Assembly (NCBI GenBank): GCA_018241455.1 | Contig: JAFEDW010000015.1 | Span: 1-16,215, forward strand | Direction: 5' to 3' | Length of the DNA: 16,215 nucleotides | Source: Pseudomonadota bacterium | GTDB lineage: Bacteria; Pseudomonadota; Gammaproteobacteria; Steroidobacterales; Steroidobacteraceae | The notes under the pieces: generated by a model | The model's database searches: none | The model's input: only the letters and a program-made list of their open reading frames with translations | Told to the model about the DNA's origin: nothing | Shown: positions 1-5,973 of the stretch, one piece after another | How positions within the stretch are numbered: the stretch's first letter is position 1 | How the letters are laid out: each line of letters opens with the position of its first letter | Position numbers and translations under genes: made by a program

Positions 1-64
1 TGTCTCGGTTGCCACCGGCATGCTGCTGTACGAGGCCTTGCGGCAGCGCCGCGAGGTCAAATAG
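1..64 (+). CDS. rlmB: RlmB 23S rRNA 2'-O-methyltransferase, C-terminal end (partial)
   Basis: Only the last 20 codons and the stop (TAG, 62-64) are in the window; the first base belongs to an incomplete codon. The residues read VSVATGMLLYEALRQRREVK. This resembles the C-terminal helix of SpoU/TrmH-family rRNA methyltransferases, where an NVSVA-type motif contributes to the knotted AdoMet site. In gammaproteobacteria rlmB, which modifies G2251 of 23S rRNA, commonly precedes rpsF, and it does so here. Family membership is well supported; the assignment to RlmB rather than another SpoU protein rests on the short tail plus gene order. Confidence 0.75.
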   Translation, partial: VSVATGMLLYEALRQRREVK

Positions 65-106
65 GGCGGAAACGCACCGATTGGCAGCCCGGTAGCCGGC
101 TTCGAG

Positions 107-135
107 TTGCAGTCGGCCGGACCCTTCTGTATCCT
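107..135 (+). promoter_or_regulatory. Candidate sigma-70 promoter of rpsF operon
   Basis: A TTGCAG -35 element (107-112) is separated by 17 bases from a TATCCT -10 element (130-135). The predicted transcript start, near 141-143, lies just before a strong hairpin and about 62 bases before the rpsF start codon. Spacing is ideal but both hexamers deviate from consensus. It is the best promoter-like pair in the rlmB-rpsF gap. Confidence 0.45.
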
Positions 136-150
136 GCGCGGCCTTCTCCT

Positions 151-182
151 TGCCGCACCGCTAAAGCCTTGAGCGGGCGGCA
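151..182 (+). promoter_or_regulatory. Leader hairpin before rpsF, possible S6:S18 binding site
   Basis: Bases 151-156 (TGCCGC) pair with 177-182 (GCGGCA) and 158-162 (CCGCT) pair with 172-176 (AGCGG). This gives 11 pairs with one bulged A (157) and a 9-base loop. No T-run follows, so it is unlikely to be an intrinsic terminator for rlmB. It ends 10 bases before the GGGAG ribosome-binding site (193-197) of rpsF. Leaders of rpsF-rpsR operons in several phyla carry a CCG-containing hairpin bound by the S6:S18 complex. A CCG occurs here at 158-160 beside the bulge, but I could not check the full consensus. Confidence 0.5.
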
Positions 183-204
183 TTAATCCATAGGGAGCGA
201 AGTC

Positions 205-591
205 ATGAGGCATTACGAAGTGGTGTTCCTGGTCCACCCGGACCAGAGTGAACAGGTTCCGGCGATGATCGAGCGCTACCGCGGCATGATTGCCGCCGGT
301 AACGGCACCGTGCATCGCCTCGAAGACTGGGGCCGGCGGCAGCTGTGCTTCCCGATCGCCAAGGTGCACAAGGCGCACTACGTGCTGATGAACATCGAGT
401 GCGACCAGAAGATCCTGGCCGAGCTCACCGGCGCGTTCCGCTTCAGCGACGCCGTGCTGCGCCACCTGGTGGTCAGCATGGATGCCGCCGTGACCGAACC
501 CTCGCCGATGTCACGCACGGAAGAGGAAAACGAGGCGCGTCGCGAGCGCGACGAGATGGGCGACGACGACGAGCTGTCGCTCAACACCTGA
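205..591 (+). CDS. rpsF: 30S ribosomal protein bS6
   Basis: The product has 128 residues. It starts MRHYEVVFLVHPDQ, the typical first strand of bS6, and contains the conserved stretch around GRRQLCFPIAKVHKAHYVLMN (about residues 43-63) and the ending of the second helix-strand pair, VLRHLVVSMD. bS6 binds bS18 and helix 22-23 of 16S rRNA in the small-subunit platform. The tail after residue 95 is strongly charged (EEENEARRERDEMGDDDE), as in many proteobacterial S6 proteins, where RimK can add glutamates; whether that happens here is unknown. A GGGAG ribosome-binding site lies 7 bases before the ATG. It is first in the rpsF-rpsR-rplI unit. No priB gene lies between rpsF and rpsR, unlike in Escherichia coli; the gap is 13 bases. 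Confidence 0.97.
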   Translation: MRHYEVVFLVHPDQSEQVPAMIERYRGMIAAGNGTVHRLEDWGRRQLCFPIAKVHKAHYVLMNIECDQKILAELTGAFRFSDAVLRHLVVSMDAAVTEPSPMSRTEEENEARRERDEMGDDDELSLNT

Positions 592-604
592 AGGAACCCA
601 CGCC

Positions 605-829
605 ATGTCACGCTTTATCCGCCGCAAGAAATTCTGCCGCTTCACGGCCGATGACGTCGCCACGATCGATTACAAGGATCTGGGCGTCCTCAAGAACTAC
701 ATCACCGAAACCGGCAAGATCGTGCCGAGCCGCATTACCGGCACGAAGAGCTTCTACCAGCGCCAGCTCGCGACCGCGATCAAGCGCGCGCGCTTCCTGG
801 CCCTGCTCCCGTACACCGACCAGCACTGA
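605..829 (+). CDS. rpsR: 30S ribosomal protein bS18
   Basis: This 74-residue protein has the normal size for bS18. It carries the conserved core: RRKKFCRFTADD at the N-terminus, IDYKDLGVLKNYITETGKIVPSRITGT in the middle, and the basic helix YQRQLATAIKRARFLALLPYT. bS18 forms a heterodimer with bS6 on the 30S platform. An AAGGAA ribosome-binding site directly follows the rpsF stop codon (591-596) and lies 8 bases before the ATG. The single Cys (residue 11) in the N-terminal part is usual. The gene lies between rpsF and rplI with short gaps, indicating co-transcription. Confidence 0.97.
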   Translation: MSRFIRRKKFCRFTADDVATIDYKDLGVLKNYITETGKIVPSRITGTKSFYQRQLATAIKRARFLALLPYTDQH

Positions 830-840
830 GTACCGCACCC

Positions 841-1296
841 ATGGACGTCATCCTGCTGCAGAAAGTGGCCAACCTCGGCACGATCGGTGATCGGGTCAAG
901 GTGAAGAGCGGCTACGGCCGCAATTACCTGCTGCCCTCGGGCCGCGCCACGCTGGCCACGCCGGCGAACGTCGCGCGCTTCGAATTGCGGCGCGCCGAAC
1001 TGGAACGCGTCGCCGGCGAAGAGCTGGGCAGCGCGCAACAGCGCGCCGAATCGCTGCGCGATTTCCGCATCACGATCACCGCGAAGGCGGGCTCGGAAGG
1101 CAAGCTGTTCGGCTCGGTCGGTACGTCCGACATCGCCGAGGCCTGCACCGCCGCCGGACAAAAGGTCAATCGCAGCGAAGTGCGCCTGCCGACCGGGCCG
1201 ATCCGCCAGGTGGGCGAGCATCACGTGGCGCTGCACCTGCACACCGACGTCGAAGTCACGATCGTCGTGATCATCGCGGCGGAAGAGCAGGGCTAG
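841..1296 (+). CDS. rplI: 50S ribosomal protein bL9
   Basis: The 151-residue product matches bL9 in length and layout. The N-terminal rRNA-binding domain is MDVILLQKVANLGTIGDRVKVKSGYGRNYLLPSGRA (residues 1-36, including the GYGRNYLxP signature). A long connecting helix follows (about 40-75), then a C-terminal domain with GKLFGSVGTSDIAEA (about 87-101). bL9 binds 23S rRNA near the base of the L1 stalk and affects reading-frame fidelity. It starts 11 bases after rpsR; the region before the ATG has only a weak ribosome-binding site (TGAG overlapping the rpsR stop), so translational coupling to rpsR is plausible. Confidence 0.97.
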   Translation: MDVILLQKVANLGTIGDRVKVKSGYGRNYLLPSGRATLATPANVARFELRRAELERVAGEELGSAQQRAESLRDFRITITAKAGSEGKLFGSVGTSDIAEACTAAGQKVNRSEVRLPTGPIRQVGEHHVALHLHTDVEVTIVVIIAAEEQG

Positions 1297-1309
1297 GCCC
1301 CGCGGGCCT
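1295..1309 (+). terminator. Short GC hairpin at the end of rplI
   Basis: AGGCCC (1295-1300) pairs perfectly with GGGCCT (1304-1309) around a CGC triloop. The stem overlaps the rplI stop codon and is followed by TTAAGGCTT, not a proper U-run. It could attenuate transcription between the ribosomal genes and dnaB or protect the upstream mRNA. Termination is not demonstrated. Confidence 0.3.
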
Positions 1310-1328
1310 TAAGGCTTCGGTCAGCGCC

Positions 1329-2738
1329 ATGGCCGGGCCGCTCCGTTCCGCACGTCGCGAATCCGAACTGCCGACTGATCCGGGCGCGGCCACGCCGCCG
1401 CATTCGGCCGAGGCCGAACAGGCCGTGCTCGGCGGCCTGCTGATCGATACCAGCGCCTGGGACCAGGTCGGCGACGTCATCGTCGGCGAAGACTTCTATC
1501 GTCCCGATCACCAGCTGATCTTCGGTGCGCTCGCCGAGTTGATCGCCGCCGGCAAACCCGCCGACGTGGTCACCGTGTCCGAACAGCTCGGCCGCAGCGG
1601 GCGGCTGGAAGCCGCCGGCGGCCTCGCGTACCTCGGGAGCCTCGCGCGCGACACGCCTACGGCGGCAAACGTGCGCGCCTACGCGCAGATCGTGCGCGAG
1701 CGCTCGCTGCTGCGGCGGCTGATCAGCGCCGGGCGCCAGATCGTGGCCGACGCCTTCGCCAACGATGGCCGCTCGGCGCGCGACCTGGTCGACGCGGCCG
1801 AAAAACAGGTGTTCGAGATCGCCGAGCAGAGTACCGGCCGGCGTGATGGCGCGGTGCGAGTCAGTACGCTGCTGCCGCCGCTGATCGACAAGATCGACGA
1901 GTGGCACGACAACCCGAATGCGATGCGCGGGCTCCCGACCGGCTTCGCCGACTTCGACCGCAAGACCGGGGGCCTCCGGCCCGGCGACCTGGTGATCGTC
2001 GCCGGCCGCCCGTCGATGGGCAAGACGACGCTGGCGATGAACATCGCCGAGTACGCGGCCGTGAACCCGGGCACGCGCTCATCGGTCGCGATCTTCAGCA
2101 TGGAAATGCCGGCCGAACAGCTGCTGACGCGCATGCTGGCCTCGATCGGTGGCGTGCCGCTCAACGGCATCCGCAGCGGCCAGATTTCCGATGACGACTG
2201 GGTGCGTGTCACGGCGGCCACCAGCCAGCTCGCGGAAGCGCGCATCTTCATCGACGAATCGGCCGGCCTTACGCCGACCGAGCTGCGTGCGCGGGCGCGG
2301 CGCGTGGCGCGCGAGCACGGGCTCGACCTGATCGTCGTCGATTACCTGCAGCTGATGCAGGTGCCGGGCACGAAGGAGAATCGCGCCACCGAGATCGCCG
2401 AGATCTCGCGCGGCCTGAAGGCGCTCGCCAAGGAACTGGCGGTGCCGGTGATCGCGCTCTCGCAGCTGAACCGCGGCGTCGAGCAGCGCACCGAGAAGAA
2501 ACCGGTGATGTCGGACCTGCGCGAGTCGGGGGCGATTGAGCAGGATGCAGACATGATCCTGCTGATTTATCGCGAAGAGGTCTACGACAAGAACACGCCC
2601 AAGCGCGGCATCGCGGAGATCGACCTGGCCAAGCACCGCAACGGCGAGATCGGCACGTTCATGCTGACCTTCCAGGGCCAGTACAGCCGCTTCGCCAACT
2701 ACGCGGCAGATTCGTACGCCGAAGGTGTACTCAGGTGA
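1329..2738 (+). CDS. dnaB: Replicative DNA helicase DnaB
   Basis: This 469-residue protein is a standard-length replicative helicase. The N-terminal primase-binding domain begins at HSAEAEQAVLGGLLID (25-40) after a short polar extension. The RecA-like ATPase domain has a Walker A motif GRPSMGKTT (226-234), a catalytic Glu in FSMEM (E259), a Walker B LIVVDYLQL (334-342), the segment SQLNRGVEQR (378-387), and the arginine-finger region KHRNGEIG (435-442). DnaB forms a hexamer that unwinds the lagging-strand template and recruits DnaG primase. No intein interrupts the ATPase domain. The ATG at 1329 is the only sensible start, as the next Met is at residue 199, though its ribosome-binding site is weak. 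It follows rplI by 32 bases. The alr gene often found next to dnaB is absent here. Confidence 0.97.
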   Translation: MAGPLRSARRESELPTDPGAATPPHSAEAEQAVLGGLLIDTSAWDQVGDVIVGEDFYRPDHQLIFGALAELIAAGKPADVVTVSEQLGRSGRLEAAGGLAYLGSLARDTPTAANVRAYAQIVRERSLLRRLISAGRQIVADAFANDGRSARDLVDAAEKQVFEIAEQSTGRRDGAVRVSTLLPPLIDKIDEWHDNPNAMRGLPTGFADFDRKTGGLRPGDLVIVAGRPSMGKTTLAMNIAEYAAVNPGTRSSVAIFSMEMPAEQLLTRMLASIGGVPLNGIRSGQISDDDWVRVTAATSQLAEARIFIDESAGLTPTELRARARRVAREHGLDLIVVDYLQLMQVPGTKENRATEIAEISRGLKALAKELAVPVIALSQLNRGVEQRTEKKPVMSDLRESGAIEQDADMILLIYREEVYDKNTPKRGIAEIDLAKHRNGEIGTFMLTFQGQYSRFANYAADSYAEGVLR

Positions 2739-2775
2739 TATGACCTGGCACGCCCTTTTGGGGCTTGCTCGCCGA

Positions 2776-3474
2776 CTATCCCTCGAAGAACCCCATCTTC
2801 ACGCCGGCCAGCTGGATGACGTCGTTGTCGACGAGCTTGCGCGCCGTGGCGCCGATCGGGGCACCGTTGACCAGCGGGAAATTCTCCGACGTGTCGGCAT
2901 CGACGTGCACGAGGAAGTAGCCTTCCGAGCGGCGCGTGATCGCCGCCACCTGCACGCCCGGCCGGCCGAGCGTGGTCAGCGTCTTCGTGAGCTCCAGTTC
3001 GCGCCCGGCGAAGGCGCCCGACAGCACCTGCAGGCGGGCCTTCTTCATCGTCGGCGCGCCGTTGCCGAGGGTGCGGCGCGAGGCCGTCGCGTCCGTGCCC
3101 TGGGCCATGGCGGCCCGCACCTTTTCGACCGGGCGGGCCGAGGGCTGGATCACCATGGTCTTTTCGAATTCGTCCTGCTGGGCGGTGTCGTCCTCGACGA
3201 AGCGCAGCTGGTGGTGGCCGCAGGTCACGACATCGCCGTGCTGCAGCGCGTGCTTCTTGATCAGTTTGCCGTTGACGTAGGTGCCGTTGGTGCTGTTCAG
3301 GTCTTCGAGGAAGGAGTCGTTCAGGATGTTGATGATCAGCGAGTGGTGGCCGCTGACGGCCGGGTTGTCGATGCGGATATCGTTATCCGGCAGGCGCCCG
3401 ATCGTGTAGCGCTCCTTGTTCATGTTGTATTCGGCCATCACCTGGCCGTCGAGACTCAAGATCAGCCTTGCCAT
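2776..3474 (-). CDS. Double-FHA domain phosphopeptide-binding protein
   Basis: The 232-residue product has no signal peptide or membrane segment. FHA domain 1 (about residues 3-95) has the full signature: TIGRLPDNDI (R27), SGHH (S41, H44) and LNSTNGTYVNG (59-69). These residues in FHA domains contact phosphothreonine. A polar linker (96-143) contains EKTMVIQP around Thr106. A second, weaker FHA-like domain (about 146-230) has a GRPG turn (170-173) and LVNGAPIG (201-208) but lacks the SxxH pair, so it may not bind phosphopeptides. It lies 33 bases downstream of the PP2C phosphatase gene in the same direction, implying one transcript and a shared phospho-signalling role. The target is unknown. 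The gene is convergent with dnaB, with 37 bases between the stops. Confidence 0.88.
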   Translation of the reverse strand: MARLILSLDGQVMAEYNMNKERYTIGRLPDNDIRIDNPAVSGHHSLIINILNDSFLEDLNSTNGTYVNGKLIKKHALQHGDVVTCGHHQLRFVEDDTAQQDEFEKTMVIQPSARPVEKVRAAMAQGTDATASRRTLGNGAPTMKKARLQVLSGAFAGRELELTKTLTTLGRPGVQVAAITRRSEGYFLVHVDADTSENFPLVNGAPIGATARKLVDNDVIQLAGVKMGFFEG

Positions 3475-3507
3475 AAATGCTCGCTTTGTTCTCGCCTGTT
3501 TAAGAGC

Positions 3508-4332
3508 CTAACTGAACCAGCCTAACATCCGGTCCAATACTCCCCGACGCACCGGGAACGAATCAACGACCTGGGCCAGCAAAACGGAAATATTGTCCTT
3601 GCCCCCGTTGTCGTTCCCGAGCTGGATCAACTGCTGCGCGACCGTATCAAGGTTAGCACCAAAGGTGTTGATCGTTAAGTGAATATCGTCGTCCTCGACC
3701 ATGTCGGACAGGCCGTCCGAGCACAGCATGTAGATATCGCCGCGCTGGGCCGGGTGCTCCTGGATCTCGACCTCGACGCCGGCCTCGACGCCGAGCGCCC
3801 GCGTGACATAGTTCTTGTTCGCCGCGCGTTGCGCTTCCTCGGGAGAATAGAAACCGCGGTCGACGAGTTCCTGCAGCAGCGAATGGTCGAGCGTCACCTG
3901 CTCGAAGCTCGAGCCGCGCAGGCGGTACAGGCGCGAGTCGCCGACGTGCGCGATGGTCACGCGGTTGTCGTGGAACAGCACGCCGACCACGGTCGTGCCC
4001 ATGCCTTCGCAGTTGGGTTGCGTGCGCGCGGTCTGGAAGATGATCTTGTTCGCGCGCGTGATCGCATCGCGCAGGATGATCGTGGTGCGCGACAGGCCCG
4101 TGCCCGGGTCGGGCGCCGACAGGTCCTCGCGCTCGACCGCTTCGCGCACCAGGTTGACGATTGTCTTGACGGCGATGCCGCTGGCCACTTCGCCGGCGTT
4201 GTAGCCGCCCATGCCGTCGGCCAGCACCAGCAAGCCGAGGTTCGCGTCCCAGGCGATCGTGTCTTCGTTGTGCTCGCGCACCCGCCCGACGTCCGTCAGG
4301 CCGACGCAGCGGAGCTTGCCCTTCAGACTCAT
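3508..4332 (-). CDS. PP2C-family Ser/Thr protein phosphatase
   Basis: The 274-residue product has every metal-site motif of bacterial PP2C (Stp/PrpC-like) phosphatases: VGRVREHNEDT (15-25), LADGMGG (37-43), GMGTT (110-114), AHVGDSRLYRLR (128-139), DHS (149-151), CSDGLSDMV (204-212) and GKDNISV (244-250). These enzymes use two or three Mn/Mg ions to remove phosphate from Ser/Thr. No transmembrane segment is visible, so it is likely cytosolic. The ATG at 4332 was chosen because homologues begin near MSLKGKLRCVGLTDVG; the frame stays open for 160 more codons upstream, but that stretch overlaps radA and has no PP2C features. It is first of two genes with the FHA protein. No Ser/Thr kinase gene is nearby. 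A CRP-like site lies about 40-60 bases upstream. Confidence 0.93.
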   Translation of the reverse strand: MSLKGKLRCVGLTDVGRVREHNEDTIAWDANLGLLVLADGMGGYNAGEVASGIAVKTIVNLVREAVEREDLSAPDPGTGLSRTTIILRDAITRANKIIFQTARTQPNCEGMGTTVVGVLFHDNRVTIAHVGDSRLYRLRGSSFEQVTLDHSLLQELVDRGFYSPEEAQRAANKNYVTRALGVEAGVEVEIQEHPAQRGDIYMLCSDGLSDMVEDDDIHLTINTFGANLDTVAQQLIQLGNDNGGKDNISVLLAQVVDSFPVRRGVLDRMLGWFS

Positions 4333-4583
4333 CGCCGGGCCCTGCGGCCACGCGCCCGGAGCTGGCTTGGAAACGTGAACTGGATCACAGATACTGGTCC
4401 ACTGCCGTCCTGATCGAGCGGCCGGAGCGCGCCGCGCTGCAAAAGTTACCATCGGCGGCCGGTCCCGGGCGCGTCTGGGGTCACAGATGCACCCAATCAG
4501 GCCGGGCCGGATCGCAATAGCGCGGCATCGTACTGGAGTTTTCACTGCGCCGCGACGGGCGCTAACGAAAAGCAAAGGCAGGC
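4333..4583. other. Divergent intergenic region between PP2C gene and radA
   Basis: This 251-base gap is the largest non-coding stretch in the window and must hold the promoters for the PP2C-FHA unit and radA. It contains the CRP-like palindrome at 4371-4392. The octamer TCACAGAT occurs twice, at 4385-4392 (part of the palindrome) and 4481-4488 (an isolated half-site). I did not find a convincing sigma-70 pair for either gene. A weak TATCTG (4396-4391, minus strand) overlaps the palindrome. A ribosome-binding site AAAGG (4574-4578) serves radA. Confidence 0.6.
4371..4392. promoter_or_regulatory. CRP/Clp-like palindromic operator
   Basis: The sequence reads AAACGTGA, six bases (ACTGGA), then TCACAGAT. 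It matches the 22-base CRP consensus (TGTGA-N6-TCACA core with A/T flanks) at 17 positions, including 9 of 10 core bases. It sits 39-60 bases upstream of the PP2C start codon and about 190 bases upstream of radA. Proteins of the CRP family (CRP, Vfr, Clp) share this recognition sequence. The regulator and the sign of control cannot be told from sequence. Confidence 0.5.
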
Positions 4584-5969
4584 ATGGCGCGAAATCAGCC
4601 GGTCTACGTGTGCAGTTCCTGCGGCGGCGAATCGCTGAAATGGCAGGGTCAGTGCCCGCATTGCGGCGAGTGGAACACGCTGACGCGCGTGCTCGGAGTT
4701 CGCGTTGCCGGTGGCGCCGGCAGTGCCGCGCATGTCGGCGCGTCCCAGGCGGCAGCTGGCGGAAGCCTGCCTGCGCCCGTCGCGCTGGCGGCGGAGGCGG
4801 CAACGGAACCACGCCTGGAGCTCGGCATGTCGGAGCTCGATCGGGTGTTCGGCGGCGGCATCGGTGCGGGCGCCGTCAGCCTGTTGGGTGGAGAACCCGG
4901 CATCGGCAAATCGACCCTGCTGCTGCAGGTGGCGGCCGCGGTGGGCGCGAGCCGGCCGGTGCTCTATGCCTCCGGCGAGGAATCGACGCAGCAGATCACG
5001 CAGCGCGCCCGCCGCTTGTCGCTCGCGGCGGCGCAGCTCACGCTGCTCAGCGACAACTCGCTCGAATCCATCCTGCAACTCAGCAGCGAACGGCGGGCGG
5101 CGCTATTGGTCGTTGACTCGATCCAGACCATGCAGACGGCGATGGCCGATTCGAGTCCCGGCTCGCCGCAGCAATTGCGCGAGTGCACGGCGGCGCTGGT
5201 GCGCTTCGCCAAGCAGGGCGGCACGGCGGTCATCATCGTCGGGCACGTCACCAAGGACGGCGCGATCGCGGGACCGAAGCTGCTCGAGCACCTGGTCGAC
5301 ACGGTGCTGTACTTCGACGCGGATGCCGGCAGCCGCTACCGCATGCTGCGCGCCACCAAGAACCGTTTCGGCCCGGTCAACGAACTGGGCTTCTTCGCGA
5401 TGACCGATGCGGGGCTGCGCGAAGTGCGCAACCCGTCGGCGATCTTCCTGTCGCGCAGCGCGCAGGCCGTGCCCGGGAGCCTGGTCATGGTGGCGCGCGA
5501 CGGCGGTCGCGCGCTGCTGATCGAGGTGCAGGCGCTCACCGACGCGACGCGCTTCTCCGCGCCGCGCCGCGTGGCGCAGGGCGTCGATGCCAATCGCCTG
5601 TCGATGCTGCTCGCGGTGATGAGCCGGCACTCGCGGCTGTCGCCGGCCGAGCATGATGTGTACGTCAACCTCGTCGGCGGCTTGTCGATCGCCGAGACAG
5701 CGACCGACCTGCCGCTGGCGCTGGCCATCGGCTCGAGCCTCGAGGGCACGGCGCTCGATGCCAAGCTGGTGGCGTTCGGCGAACTGGGGTTGACCGGCGA
5801 AGTGCGGCCGGTGCCGTACGGCGAGGAGCGGTTGAAGGAGGCCGTCAAGCAGGGCTACACGCGCGCCATCGTGCCGCAGCAGAATGCGCCGCGACAGGCC
5901 ATCGCCGGCCTCGAGGTGCGCGCGGTGGCGACGCTCGCCGAGGCGATCGAGGCCGCGTTCCGCGCCTGA
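4584..5969 (+). CDS. radA: DNA repair protein RadA
   Basis: The 461-residue product has the complete RadA architecture. A four-Cys zinc finger (C10, C13, C24, C27) is followed by a low-complexity Ala/Gly linker (about 40-75). The RecA-like ATPase has Walker A GGEPGIGKST (102-111), Walker B LLVVDSIQT (174-182) and the RadA-specific KNRFG motif (259-263). A Lon-protease-like C-terminal domain (about 300-461) lacks peptidase function in this family. RadA is a DnaB-like branch-migration helicase that works with RecA in recombinational repair. The start is fixed by the zinc finger and an AAAGG ribosome-binding site 5 bases before the ATG. It is convergent with the CorB-like gene, with only 4 bases between stop codons. 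Confidence 0.97.
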   Translation: MARNQPVYVCSSCGGESLKWQGQCPHCGEWNTLTRVLGVRVAGGAGSAAHVGASQAAAGGSLPAPVALAAEAATEPRLELGMSELDRVFGGGIGAGAVSLLGGEPGIGKSTLLLQVAAAVGASRPVLYASGEESTQQITQRARRLSLAAAQLTLLSDNSLESILQLSSERRAALLVVDSIQTMQTAMADSSPGSPQQLRECTAALVRFAKQGGTAVIIVGHVTKDGAIAGPKLLEHLVDTVLYFDADAGSRYRMLRATKNRFGPVNELGFFAMTDAGLREVRNPSAIFLSRSAQAVPGSLVMVARDGGRALLIEVQALTDATRFSAPRRVAQGVDANRLSMLLAVMSRHSRLSPAEHDVYVNLVGGLSIAETATDLPLALAIGSSLEGTALDAKLVAFGELGLTGEVRPVPYGEERLKEAVKQGYTRAIVPQQNAPRQAIAGLEVRAVATLAEAIEAAFRA

Positions 5970-5973
5970 TTGC

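Noticed and set aside
2752..2764. A short GCCC-TTTTG-GGGC hairpin between the convergent dnaB and FHA gene ends.
   Set aside because: The stem has only 4 pairs and no U-run in either direction, too weak to call a terminator.
2725..3525. A 266-codon plus-strand frame over the FHA gene.
   Set aside because: It is antisense to an intact FHA protein and has a shadow-type composition.
4333..4583. A LexA (SOS) box upstream of radA.
   Set aside because: I looked for CTGT-N8-ACAG type palindromes and found none; the CACAG present belongs to the CRP-like site.
4333..4812. A 160-codon N-terminal extension of the PP2C protein.
   Set aside because: The frame overlaps the 5' part of radA, is Arg/Pro-rich and lacks conserved sequence; PP2C homologues begin near the ATG at 4332.
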